This document shows positions 7,254 through 16,615 of a stretch of DNA of 52,720 nucleotides, one piece after another. Each line of letters starts with the position of its first letter. Positions within the stretch are counted from its first letter, which is position 1. This DNA comes from Sphingobacterium sp. UBA5670 (GTDB taxonomy: Bacteria > Bacteroidota > Bacteroidia > Sphingobacteriales > Sphingobacteriaceae), in contig NZ_DIIM01000010.1 of the NCBI RefSeq assembly GCF_002420705.1, positions 1 to 52,720 on the forward strand, written 5' to 3'. The position numbers and the translations under genes were made by a program. Below the pieces are notes generated by a model. It was not told where the DNA came from and made no database searches. It was given only the letters and a program-made list of their open reading frames with translations.

Positions 7254-9209
7254 TTATTTTGCACCCAACCATCCTTGATTCTGAACCAGCTGATTACCGT
7301 CCAATGTGAGATCATATAAAGGTAAGGGCCAATAATAGCGGTAGTCTGCCCATAAGGCGACACCATTTGTAATGTTGGCACTCCTTGGATAAGCAATGAT
7401 AAATCCATTATTATCCAAAAAGATGTCTTTATTGACTTCTTCTTTTAGGGCGATAATCGGTTTGGCGGTATGAGTACCATCGTACAATTTTCCTTTTTCA
7501 GCTGTAAATTTCATGCCGCGTAAGGGAACTGTCATCAGATTGCCGGCTTTCCAGCGCATCAAATCTTCGTAACGACGGTCTTCCAATACCATTTCGATAC
7601 GGCGTTCGCGTCTGATTTCACGGATGATGGGGCTAACGGCATAGTCAAGCTTGGTGGCATAGATCTCATCGAGTCTTGGATCAGCAGGAAGGTTGCCAAG
7701 CTCGAGCCTGCTGCTTGGGTATTTTGCAAAGTCGAATCCTGCACGTTGGCGTAACAGATTGATCGTCCGATCCAGGTCATTTTGTGTCAGGGTACCTAAA
7801 ATGGCTTTTGCTTCTGCCAGCATGAGCAGCACCTCGCCGTAGCGGAATTCGATCGCCGTCTGCTGTCCGTTCGTTGTTGCTTCGTTTTCGGTCCGGTCAC
7901 CCATCCAATGCTTAATGGGTAGATAACCCGTAACAGTTGTACCGCCGCTCACATTATACGATAATCGAGGATAGGTGATGCCATTTTTCTCCAGACTGGT
8001 TGTACCGTCAGTCCTGTTGAATAATGACCTGTTTTCCCCCGGATAATTGATGGTCTGTTTCAGACGTGGATCGCGGTTCTCTAACTCGGACCATAGACCA
8101 TCATAGCCTTTGAAAAGTGGGTTGGCAGTATAGTTTCCTGCAGATCCTGACGTATAGATCGGCTTACCGTCAATACATAAGTATTCGTCGATGAGGCCCC
8201 TTGTGGCTCCACCAGCCGGACGTCCGCCGGAAATACTGTTGTTCTGATCCCAATAACGCTGGGTCGCATGACCAACTACCGTACCATCATAAACGCGTGC
8301 GAGGATGGCCTCTTTATTGCCGTCGGAGTTTGGATCTTTCTTAAAAGTAAATAGTTTCCAGTAAGGTGTTTCACCGCTGGCATACAATTGATATCTGCCA
8401 GATGCGATGATTTTTTCACAGGCATCTACTGAAGCCTCCAGGAAGGACTTTGCTGTACTCTGTAACGATAATTCGTTGTGATAGGTCCGGAAAGAGCCTT
8501 CAAACAGGCCTATTCTTGCTTTTAAAAATAAGGCCATGTCCTGATTGATGCGTCCATCAGGGCGGCCGGTAACACCCTCTAGTGCTGCGATGGCCAGATT
8601 GATAGTCTTCATCAGCGAGTCGGCAACTACTGTCCGTTTGTCGCGCGGTTTGTACAGTTCCTTGCTATCGATGTTGAGGTCACTTGAAAGCCAGGGCACA
8701 TCGCCAAAAAGCATCAGCTTGCGGTAATAATCCATGGATTTGAAGAAGTAGGCTTCCCCGATATATTTGTTCAGTCGGGTAACATCATTATTCACGGCCG
8801 GCAATGCATTTATGTAATTCCTGATGAAATAATTGACCGAGCGCAGGTTTTCCCATGTCCAGTCAACTGAAGTTCCCCCATTTGGTGGGACAAATGTATT
8901 GTCCATTATGCTTCCGATGTTGCCATAGCGGACCATATTGTCAGTCATAAAGTCGGAAGCCAGCAAATGGCTTCCGCCGACAACATTGGGGTTGACTTTG
9001 GCATCAGCCCAGTCAGAACCATGCCCCAGAATATAACGGCTATAAAGGTTATTCAGGTATAATGTCAACTCGGTTTCGGTATGTAAGGAGTTATCGTCCG
9101 ATAGTTCAGTTTCGGGACTTAACTGTAAAAATTTATCGTTACAGGACTGCGTCAGTAATAGGGAGGACGCTGCAGCAATGCCGATTAATCTTAATATATT
9201 TTTTTTCAT
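7254..9209 (-). CDS. SusD/RagB family outer-membrane nutrient-binding lipoprotein
   Basis: 651 residues, lipoprotein signal with Cys23 (LLLTQSC). It shows the family pattern: an N-terminal SusD-like region with TPR-type helices (for example IGEAYFFKSMDYYRKLMLFGDVPW) and the C-terminal RagB/SusD domain with FRYGEVLLMLAEAKAIL and IREIRRERRIEMVLEDRRYEDL. SusD proteins form the lid of the SusC transporter and capture oligosaccharide at the cell surface. It starts 11 bp after the SusC stop, so the two are co-transcribed and are expected to form one complex. Confidence 0.95.
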   Translation of the reverse strand: MKKNILRLIGIAAASSLLLTQSCNDKFLQLSPETELSDDNSLHTETELTLYLNNLYSRYILGHGSDWADAKVNPNVVGGSHLLASDFMTDNMVRYGNIGSIMDNTFVPPNGGTSVDWTWENLRSVNYFIRNYINALPAVNNDVTRLNKYIGEAYFFKSMDYYRKLMLFGDVPWLSSDLNIDSKELYKPRDKRTVVADSLMKTINLAIAALEGVTGRPDGRINQDMALFLKARIGLFEGSFRTYHNELSLQSTAKSFLEASVDACEKIIASGRYQLYASGETPYWKLFTFKKDPNSDGNKEAILARVYDGTVVGHATQRYWDQNNSISGGRPAGGATRGLIDEYLCIDGKPIYTSGSAGNYTANPLFKGYDGLWSELENRDPRLKQTINYPGENRSLFNRTDGTTSLEKNGITYPRLSYNVSGGTTVTGYLPIKHWMGDRTENEATTNGQQTAIEFRYGEVLLMLAEAKAILGTLTQNDLDRTINLLRQRAGFDFAKYPSSRLELGNLPADPRLDEIYATKLDYAVSPIIREIRRERRIEMVLEDRRYEDLMRWKAGNLMTVPLRGMKFTAEKGKLYDGTHTAKPIIALKEEVNKDIFLDNNGFIIAYPRSANITNGVALWADYRYYWPLPLYDLTLDGNQLVQNQGWLGAK

Positions 9210-9220
9210 AATAGTAATGG

Positions 9221-12200
9221 TTAGAATACAATTTGGGCTCCGAAAGCAATAGATCTTTTTTGTGGATAGTCGGCAGATATCTGATCGACATCAAAAATTG
9301 TTGGTATTTTTGTAATTTCAAAGATGTTGTAACCGGCAAGCGTGAAACGCAGTCGTTCGACACCAAATCGTTTGGTCAGTTCATTGGGTAAAGTATAACC
9401 CAATACGGCCTGTTTAAGTCTCAGATAAGCACCATTGATCAGGTATCTGTCCTGTACGTTGACTGAGGAGCCATACATCGGAAATTCAGCATCTGTACGG
9501 TCGGGAGTCCAGGACCTTTCGTACATCCATTTTGAACCTGCTCCACCGCCCCAATAAGACGATAAGCCCGTCCAGATATCACGTTTCAGCACACCTTGGA
9601 ACAAGAAATCAAGATCGAAATGTTTATATTGCACGTTTCCCGTGATACCAAATCGATACCGTGGTGTAGAATTTCCGATGACAACACGGTCGCCCGGATT
9701 CGCCAGTGTATTCAAACCTGCATTGATAATACCATCAGGTATCCCCTCGGGGCCGCCGAGATCCTGATACCAGATATATCCCGGATAGAGGGTGCCTTGA
9801 TAAGCTCCATTGTAGATCCAGTTACCATTGCTTTCGTTTCGTCCGGCAAAATCACTTTCCTGCAGTATACCACCCGTTCGGTAGCCCCATATTTCGCCAA
9901 TCGTTTTACCATCATACATGACCTCCCTATTGGATTGATTGACAATCATCATACTAGGGTTACCAGCGTAATGCTGTACTTTGGTCAGGTAGTCGGATAG
10001 GTTGAGTCCCACACGGTAGCGGAGATCGGGATTGATAGTTTGTTTCCAAAGGAAAGAAAGCTCAAATCCTTTTGTTTCCAGAATGCCTGAGTTTTCTAGC
10101 GGTGCGGCTGTTCCCAATGCAGTCGGAAATGCAGCGCTGCCATCGGTCAGGATATCGGTGGTTTTTCTGTTGTAATATTCAAAAGTTACATCAAGTCTGT
10201 TTTTGAGAAATGTACCATCCAAACCGATGTTCCATGTTCGCGCTTTTTCAAAAGTGAGGTAGGGGGACACAAGCCCCGGCGGGTTGATATAGACAATTTG
10301 CTGTCCATTGATCAGGTAGGGAGCTTTTCCTGTACCCATTGTTGCCAGATAGGGATAATTGTCTGAAGGCTGATTGCCCAATTTTCCCCAGCTTCCGCGC
10401 AGTTTAAGTTCGTTGAGCCAGTTCTTCGTCCCAGCCATAAAATCCTCCTGCGATATCCGCCAGCCGGCCGAGAAAGATGGAAAAGTGACGAACCTATCAT
10501 TTTTTGTGAATTTGGAGCTGCCATCGTAACGGAGATTGCTTTCAAAGAAATACTTTTCGGCAAAGTTGTAGTTCACCCGGCCGAACACTGCCCGTCCCGA
10601 AACCGTATAAGCGGATCGGGATACTGTATGTAAAGAAGGATCCTCGGCAGCGTCAGGGTTCTGTATATCTGGCGAGATCAGTTTCCGGAATGTATTGGTG
10701 ATCTGATTATATTTTGTCTGTTCCTGATTGTAACCTACCACAGTGGAGAAATTGTGTTTCTCCGCCCAGGTCTTCTTATAATCAGCATAGATGTTGACCA
10801 AATATTTATTGGTGTTATTGTTGTCAAAATAAGCCTGATTTTCTGCTGCGTCAGCCTGTTGGGAGGAATATTTCCAGGAATCTATGATTTGGTTGAATTT
10901 TGGGCTGTATCTACTCAGACTGTAAGATTGCGGCTGATAGCTAAGATCGGCTTTTAATTTCAGTGCATTTGGGATTAAGGTAAATTCAGGGGAGATCAAC
11001 AAAGATACCCTTCTGTCCGTGGATTGGTTGTTTGCACCATAACTTAACCAGGCCAGGATGTTGTCGGTATAGGTATTGGGCAATGGATCATTTGGCCCCG
11101 TTTGGATAGGCATATTGATGTTTTTGTTTGTCTCACCCATCATGGCTGACCAGATGCTTCCCTTACCGCCGACGATATAAGGATTATTGAAGTTTGTCTG
11201 GTCAAAACCTATTTTTCCAAAAACGCTGAACCAGTTATTTACTTTGGCATTGATGTTCATCAACGCATTGTAGCGTTTCAATTTGTCGGTGTTGATTTTA
11301 TACATGCCCGATTGGTTTTGTAATCCCCCGGAGATATAGTAGTTGATGGACTCGGCACCGCCGCTCAAGTTCAGCGTATGTTTTTGCATCGGAGTCCATT
11401 TTTTGACCGCTTCCTCAAAGGGGTTAACGTTAGCCACCCAAATAATGCTGTTTCCTTCCTGATACCAAGCATTTTCAGGCGTAGGATTATCCATGTATTT
11501 TTGGATCATCTCTAGCCTTTTTTCGTCCGATGTACTGGGTTTACTGTTTGTCCATAGGGTTCTGTCCATGCCTGATTTCTGGATCTCATAGGCATTGAGG
11601 ATATCAGGGACTCCAGATGGTGTATCAAAATTGGAATCGAAGTTGTAGCCGATTTTGCCTTTTTGATTGAATTCACCCCGTTTTGTTCGCACCAGGATAA
11701 CGCCATAGGCTGCTTTGGTACCATAGATGGCTGCCGCAGAGGCGTCTTTGACAAAAGACATGTCCATGATGTCATTGGGGTTGAGCTGATTCAGAGCACC
11801 GGTAGAGCTTTCTACTCCATCTATGATAACCAAAGGATCACCATTGACGGATTCGAATACTTTTGTATTGTTATTATAACTCATGGAGGTACCACCACGT
11901 AAGTTAAATCCCGGTGTACTGTTTGGCGATCCGTTTCCGAAGGTGATATTCAGATTGGGGACAAGGCCCTGTAAAGCCTGTCCGATATTGGCAACCGGCC
12001 GATTCTCAAAAGCTTCTTTACCAACATGGGAAATGGCTCCTGTCAAGTTGACTTTCTTCTGTGTACCGAATCCGACAACAACAACTTCCTCCAATGCGCT
12101 GTCATTCTCTTCTAAGGTTATTGTCAAAACACCAGTTGTTGCACTGTTAAACCGCACGGTCTGTGGTTTGAAGGAAAGGTGCGAAATGGTCAACGTACCC

Positions 12201-12748
12201 TCGGCTTGGACTGTTTGTAGTGAAAAGTTTCCTTTGCTATCGGAAGATGTCCTGCTGTTGCCGCCGTTGATGCTGATCGTTGCGTTTTCAATGGGTTTAC
12301 CGTCTTTTTTGGAAACCAATTGCCCATTTATCGTATACTGTTGTTGCTTGGGCTGAAGGGAAGTTTTCGGAGCGCTAGGCAAGACGATTATATGATTTTT
12401 GTGCATCTCAAACTGTAAGGGGAGCTCATCGGACAATTCTTTGAGCACGCTTTCCAGCTTTTGGTTGGAAACATTGACATTCACCTGTTTGAGGCCATTG
12501 AAGAGACTCTCATCATAAAAGAAATGATAACCGGTCTGTTTTTTGATTTCGGTAAAAACCGATTTTAAGTTACCCTTATTGATATGTAAGGTGACCTGCT
12601 GTGCTTCGGTCTTACCGTATACACCATAGGTAAATAATAAACCCAGAAATAAGGTTGCTTTCACCTTTTTTGAAATGAGGGGTGCAAAGCTAGGCTGATC
12701 CATTCGGTTCCCGAATAGGTAATCTTTGCATTTGATAAAGTAATTCAT
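9221..12748 (-). CDS. SusC/RagA TonB-dependent transporter with STN signalling domain
   Basis: 1175 residues. After an N-terminal membrane/signal segment (KATLFLGLLFTYGVYG) there is an STN domain (about residues 50-125: VTLHINKGNLKSVFTEIKKQ and later), then a carboxypeptidase-regulatory-like domain (~137-215), a TonB-box-like EEVVVVGFGTQKK, the plug, and the 22-strand barrel. The STN domain is the part that contacts FecR-type anti-sigma factors, and the FecR and ECF sigma genes lie directly upstream in the same direction. This makes it a transporter that also senses its substrate. The partner SusD gene follows after 11 bp. Fucosylated glycan is a plausible substrate given the nearby fucosidase, but this is inferred. 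Confidence 0.95.
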   Translation of the reverse strand: MNYFIKCKDYLFGNRMDQPSFAPLISKKVKATLFLGLLFTYGVYGKTEAQQVTLHINKGNLKSVFTEIKKQTGYHFFYDESLFNGLKQVNVNVSNQKLESVLKELSDELPLQFEMHKNHIIVLPSAPKTSLQPKQQQYTINGQLVSKKDGKPIENATISINGGNSRTSSDSKGNFSLQTVQAEGTLTISHLSFKPQTVRFNSATTGVLTITLEENDSALEEVVVVGFGTQKKVNLTGAISHVGKEAFENRPVANIGQALQGLVPNLNITFGNGSPNSTPGFNLRGGTSMSYNNNTKVFESVNGDPLVIIDGVESSTGALNQLNPNDIMDMSFVKDASAAAIYGTKAAYGVILVRTKRGEFNQKGKIGYNFDSNFDTPSGVPDILNAYEIQKSGMDRTLWTNSKPSTSDEKRLEMIQKYMDNPTPENAWYQEGNSIIWVANVNPFEEAVKKWTPMQKHTLNLSGGAESINYYISGGLQNQSGMYKINTDKLKRYNALMNINAKVNNWFSVFGKIGFDQTNFNNPYIVGGKGSIWSAMMGETNKNINMPIQTGPNDPLPNTYTDNILAWLSYGANNQSTDRRVSLLISPEFTLIPNALKLKADLSYQPQSYSLSRYSPKFNQIIDSWKYSSQQADAAENQAYFDNNNTNKYLVNIYADYKKTWAEKHNFSTVVGYNQEQTKYNQITNTFRKLISPDIQNPDAAEDPSLHTVSRSAYTVSGRAVFGRVNYNFAEKYFFESNLRYDGSSKFTKNDRFVTFPSFSAGWRISQEDFMAGTKNWLNELKLRGSWGKLGNQPSDNYPYLATMGTGKAPYLINGQQIVYINPPGLVSPYLTFEKARTWNIGLDGTFLKNRLDVTFEYYNRKTTDILTDGSAAFPTALGTAAPLENSGILETKGFELSFLWKQTINPDLRYRVGLNLSDYLTKVQHYAGNPSMMIVNQSNREVMYDGKTIGEIWGYRTGGILQESDFAGRNESNGNWIYNGAYQGTLYPGYIWYQDLGGPEGIPDGIINAGLNTLANPGDRVVIGNSTPRYRFGITGNVQYKHFDLDFLFQGVLKRDIWTGLSSYWGGGAGSKWMYERSWTPDRTDAEFPMYGSSVNVQDRYLINGAYLRLKQAVLGYTLPNELTKRFGVERLRFTLAGYNIFEITKIPTIFDVDQISADYPQKRSIAFGAQIVF

Positions 12749-12901
12749 ATTTTCAGTAATAGGGTTGGTTTTTTTGGTTTTTAATTCTAGTACAGATGTT
12801 GTTCATTGTGCTGCTTATAGCAGCATTCGTATTTGTCGGTCAGGTAAATATTTACATCATATTGGATCCTCCTTTGGTTTTTAAAAATTGGTTTATCTTC
12901 T

Positions 12902-14095
12902 TTAGTTTTTATTCTTTACGGTGACGGTTTTTCTATCGATTCCAAATTCGACTCCGGCTCCGCGTCTGATCAGTTCCAGAGCTTCGGCCAGACTTACACT
13001 GCGGCTAATACTTCCCCCAAACCTTTTTTTGCTGATCTGCCCCTGATAGATAACCTGGATGTCGTACCAGCGTGCTAGCTGTTCCATAATGTCTTGAATC
13101 TGATCGTGTTCGAAATAGAAATAGCCATGCTGCCAGGCGGTTTCTTTTTCAATATTTGCCTGGGTAACACGCATGTTGCTGCCATCGAATTCGACTTTCT
13201 GTCCGGGTACAATCTGTCTGCTGCTCTGATTTTTATTGGTCAGCTGGATGCTGCCGTTGATTAGGGTCACGTTGGAAGCTGTATTGCTGTAGGCTGTCAG
13301 GTTAAAAGCAGTGCCCAGGACTTTGATGTCGCCATGGATGGTGGTGACAATAAAAGGTCTATCTTTTTCATGGGCAACTTCAAAGTACGCTTCACCGCGC
13401 AGTTCAACCTGACGGATCGACTTGCCGAAGGCGAGGGGGTAGCTAAGCTCGGAAGCAGAATTGATCCATACTTTGGTGCCGTCGGGCAATACCATGCGAT
13501 AGAAGCCCGACTCTGGGACGCTCAAGGTGTTTTTTAAGTTGGCAAGTTCTGCATTTCCGCTACTGGGCTTATAATGCAGTTGTCCGCCGCTGACCTGGAG
13601 CTGTTCGCCATTTTTTTCATGGAGAGTCGTTTGCTCTTCCGATAAGGCGACAACTTTACCGTTGGATAGGGTAAGGGTGGCTTTTTGTCCACCGGGTAAA
13701 ACATCATTTTTATAGTGGTATACTTGATCGGGAACGAGTTGTTTGTCCTGATGGGGTATTTGTAAAAACAAGGCTACTCCAACAAAGACCAGTAGGCTGG
13801 CCGCTAGCCCTATATAGATGCTGAGTCTCGACATATTATTGCCAAATCGTCGGCGGGCAGGTTTGATGGATTCACGGGATAGGATATTGGCTCTTGCCTG
13901 GTCCAGATCCAGTCTATCCCAGAACTGTGCATCGCTGGATCGGACCCCCTGACGGGTATATCGGTCCCAGTGATCGCGCAGGCTGGGATCGTCGTCAAAG
14001 ATCTTTTGTAGGGCCTGCCTGTCAGCTTGGCTCAGTGTCCCGCTAAAGTGTTTTACTAAGAAATCGACGAGTACAAATTGGTCATCCTTCATCAT
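12902..14095 (-). CDS. FecR family anti-sigma factor
   Basis: 397 residues from the ATG at 14095 (MMKDDQFVLVDFL); an upstream in-frame TTG at 14137 would add 14 residues but looks weaker. The N-terminal ~80 residues should bind the ECF sigma factor in the cytoplasm. One membrane segment (LSIYIGLAASLLVFVGVALFL) follows, then the periplasmic FecR domain (VPESGFYRMVLPDGTKVWIN region, ~170-265) and a C-terminal DUF4974-type domain that resembles STN (FEHDQIQDIMEQLARWYDI). It relays substrate occupancy of the downstream SusC STN domain to the sigma factor encoded upstream. Confidence 0.94.
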   Translation of the reverse strand: MMKDDQFVLVDFLVKHFSGTLSQADRQALQKIFDDDPSLRDHWDRYTRQGVRSSDAQFWDRLDLDQARANILSRESIKPARRRFGNNMSRLSIYIGLAASLLVFVGVALFLQIPHQDKQLVPDQVYHYKNDVLPGGQKATLTLSNGKVVALSEEQTTLHEKNGEQLQVSGGQLHYKPSSGNAELANLKNTLSVPESGFYRMVLPDGTKVWINSASELSYPLAFGKSIRQVELRGEAYFEVAHEKDRPFIVTTIHGDIKVLGTAFNLTAYSNTASNVTLINGSIQLTNKNQSSRQIVPGQKVEFDGSNMRVTQANIEKETAWQHGYFYFEHDQIQDIMEQLARWYDIQVIYQGQISKKRFGGSISRSVSLAEALELIRRGAGVEFGIDRKTVTVKNKN

Positions 14096-14176
14096 GTTCA
14101 ATTGGTGGTATAAATAGAGGAGCCACTGCTGGTGCAAAAGGATGGAAGAGAAATTGAAAAAAAATATAAAATATTG

Positions 14177-14725
14177 TTATTCAGAAAGTAAAAATAACAA
14201 AAGTGTGAGCAGTTGGGCATTGAGACGCGTTCTTAGAAGCTGAATAGCTCTTTTTTTCTGGCTTTTGACCGTATTGATAGAAATGGATAGGGTATTGGCG
14301 ATTTCATCGTTGGAGAGTTTCTCGAAAACCGCCATGTGTAGTACTTGCCTACAACCATTTGGCAGCTGATTGATGGCTTCCATCAGCTGGTGGATGACTT
14401 CAGCCTGTATCATGGCATCCATGATTGTTTGTTCTTCGATCATCTCTTTGTCGAGCTGATCGACGTATCTGTTCCTTGTTTTTTCGCTGCGGAGCTGTTT
14501 CAGGCAATTGTTGCGGACGGAGATGAAAAGATAGCTTTTGCGCGCATGTTCCTCTTCAGGCAGGGTATTGCGCCCTTCACAAAGTCCGGCAAAAAAGCTC
14601 TGTACAACATCTTCGGCTTGAGCTTCGTCGTGAAGGATATTGTTTGCAAAAAGACAAAGCTGTCGGTAATATTGCTGAAAAAGAGATTCAATATTGTAGG
14701 GTAAAGCTATCTGCAAGTTTTTCAA
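14177..14725 (-). CDS. ECF RNA polymerase sigma factor
   Basis: 182 residues, apparently starting at TTG. Sigma region 2 is visible (LFQQYYRQLCLFANNIL, then DEAQAEDVVQSFF) and region 4 near residues 113-168 (INQLPNGCRQVLHMAVFEKL and the helix-turn-helix SNDEIANTLSISINTVKSQK). This is the usual Bacteroidota ECF type paired with FecR. It is the first gene of the sigma-FecR-SusC-SusD cascade, 81 bp before FecR on the minus strand. The C-terminus ends with a short hydrophobic stretch (LLTLLLFLLSE), common in these proteins. Confidence 0.94.
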   Translation of the reverse strand: MKNLQIALPYNIESLFQQYYRQLCLFANNILHDEAQAEDVVQSFFAGLCEGRNTLPEEEHARKSYLFISVRNNCLKQLRSEKTRNRYVDQLDKEMIEEQTIMDAMIQAEVIHQLMEAINQLPNGCRQVLHMAVFEKLSNDEIANTLSISINTVKSQKKRAIQLLRTRLNAQLLTLLLFLLSE

Positions 14726-14894
14726 CCGGTTTAATCAAGTATTAAGAAATCGACATAACAGGGGCTCAGGGAGCACGGTATAAATATAGGGAAATATGCT
14801 TAGGTTTTGGAGGGAGAGCTTGTCATGGTTATTTTATTTCTTCGAAAACGATTGAGTACCGGCTGCTGTTCAGCTGTTGAATTCGATTCGGTCT

Positions 14895-14929
14895 ATAGGG
14901 AACACTTAAAATAAAGTGCCGTACCCTAT
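14895..14929. other. Two-step stem-loop
   Basis: ATAGGG (14895-14900) pairs with CCCTAT (14924-14929). Inside it CACTT (14903-14907) pairs with AAGTG (14914-14918) around the loop AAAATA, with asymmetric bulges AA and CCGTA. It sits immediately upstream of a terminator-like hairpin, so it could be part of a small RNA or a cruciform regulatory site. Confidence 0.4.
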
Positions 14930-14938
14930 GTCTATCTG

Positions 14939-14977
14939 AAAAAGCGGTCTTGCTGTCACAGGTGAGGGCCGCTTTTT
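14939..14977. terminator. Orphan bidirectional terminator-like hairpin
   Basis: AAAAAGCGGTC (14939-14949) pairs with GGCCGCTTTTT (14967-14977), 11 bp with one G-T wobble, with a 17-base loop. T runs on both strands fit an intrinsic terminator in either direction. No recognised gene ends here, because the flanking genes are divergent. Confidence 0.6.
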
Positions 14978-15244
14978 AGCTATCAAAGCTTTTTTATCGG
15001 CATTTGTCTAGTGGCTTACGGAAGTGCTATTGCAGAGCTTTGTTTTTTTTATTAATTTTTTATGTATAGAGTTAAAATCATTGTGGTTATTTGCCTGTAT
15101 TTTATTAGCTTTATACATTCATTTTTGCTATTTAATTGTTTGCTCGGCCTCCAAATTCGATGTTCTCTTGAATAGAAGAATTGAAACTTTTATCCAATTC
15201 TGTAAATTATATCATAAGTTATTGCTAGTTAATTTTCATAGATA

Positions 15245-16609
15245 ATGAATCATTTCAAGTTACAATCTGCTGTATTCATATTTTTGTGCTGGATATTTGT
15301 TTACCCTGCAGTAGCGCAGCAGCAGACATTTCCGCAAAAAGAAAATTATTCAAAGCTGCTGGAACGCGCCGCAAAGGAAAATAAGCTGATGTTTTTGGTG
15401 GTTCATCAAAGGGATGATCAGTTTGTACCGTTTAGAGGCTCTATTTCAAAAACAGCAGCGGATATGCTCAGTACGCAGTTTGTGTCGGGAATTGTTCAGG
15501 TAGATCGGGATGAATTTGACCATCCATTGCAACGGAGTTTCTATTTGAATAAACCGATGTACCTTGTGACCGATAAGGATGGAATTCCTATTTTGCGGGT
15601 GGATAGGGCTGTTGATGGGGGAGCTGAGTTGGAAAGACTGCTAGATTCGGTCAATACACTTGCAAAAGCTGAAACTCTCGGTAAGCTCATGGCGCAATAT
15701 CGAAAAGGGATGCGTCAGCAGTCTCTGTTGAACAAGATACTTCGCTACAACCAGACGTTTGATCAATATACAGATCAGTAGCTATTGAGCGACTATATAG
15801 CGCAGCTGACCATAGAACAATTGAATAATTTTGAGACAGTTAAATTTTTATTGAGCTGTGGTCCTGTATATAATAGCAAATCGTATTTACTGGCACGCAC
15901 CAACAACAAAATGGTGGATAGCCTCTATTCCTCTTTGCCATTACCCGTTCGTAAAAAGATAAACAACAGAATTATCCAGCGGACATTCCGGGAATCGCTT
16001 GACCAGAAAAACTTTTCTTTGGCCCAGGAGATTGGTTACTTTGCCTATACGACATGGGCGCCTAATTATTTGCGTGGATCTAATTCGCAGGCTTTTTATC
16101 CTTTGGAATATAAGCGACTTATGAAAGATAGTCTATCTTACATCCAGATGGCGCGGAACTATTACGATCAATCATTTTATCGGGTTGATCCTGATTCATT
16201 GTCCCGAATAGATTTTGCGCAAGATCGGCAGATCCAGTTCACACGAAACCGTCTTTTATTGGACAGTGCGCAAAACGCAGATTTCAAATCTCTAGTGAGT
16301 AAAGGGCGTAAATATTATCAGGATGACCAGGCAACTAATTTAAATTACGGTGCGCAACAGATCCTGGCTTATGAAAAGAATAACCCTGAAGTTATATTTG
16401 ATGCGATCCGTTGGCAAAAGAAAACGATAGATCTCAAACCTGATGTACCCGCATTCCGTTATACGATGGCCTTATTGTTGTATCGGGTTGGCTTTTATGC
16501 GCAGGCAGAAGCAGAACAACAAAAAGCGCTGGAACTATCGAAGCCCTATAAGTTGTATCACAAAAAAATGCAGAGTGTATTGAAGCAGATAAAGTCCCGG
16601 CATTTATGA
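15245..16609 (+). pseudogene. Thioredoxin-fold/TPR protein gene broken by an in-frame TAG
   Basis: The frame starting ATG at 15245 encodes a signal peptide (CWIFVYPAVAQQ), then a thioredoxin-like domain without a CxxC pair (LMFLVVHQRDDQFVPF). It stops at TAG 15779-15781 and continues in the same frame with LLSDYIAQLTIEQLNNFETV to a stop at 16609. The second half holds helical, TPR-like repeats near its end (PAFRYTMALLLYRVGFYAQA). The two halves read as one ~454-residue secreted protein split by one nonsense codon. If not a sequencing error, either only the 178-residue N-terminal piece is made, or a second product starts at the TTG at 15785. The function is unknown. Confidence 0.75.
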
Positions 16610-16615
16610 TCGGGG

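Larger units (their letters stand above)
14726..15244. other. 519-bp divergent intergenic region with structured DNA
   Basis: It lies between the minus-strand sigma gene and a plus-strand pseudogene. It contains two hairpins (14895-14929 and 14939-14977, listed separately). The last ~240 bases are very AT-rich and carry only a hydrophobic TTG-initiated ORF that I reject. Promoters for both neighbours must lie here, but I cannot place them. Confidence 0.5.

Noticed and set aside
15024..15245. 73-codon hydrophobic ORF
   Set aside because: Starts at TTG in very AT-rich DNA, where Phe/Leu/Ile codons arise by chance. Its stop overlaps the next ATG, but there is no other support.
15785..16609. Independent gene starting at TTG 15785
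   Set aside because: Same frame and directly continuous with the 15245 ORF apart from one TAG, and no own signal peptide. Better explained as the second half of a broken gene.
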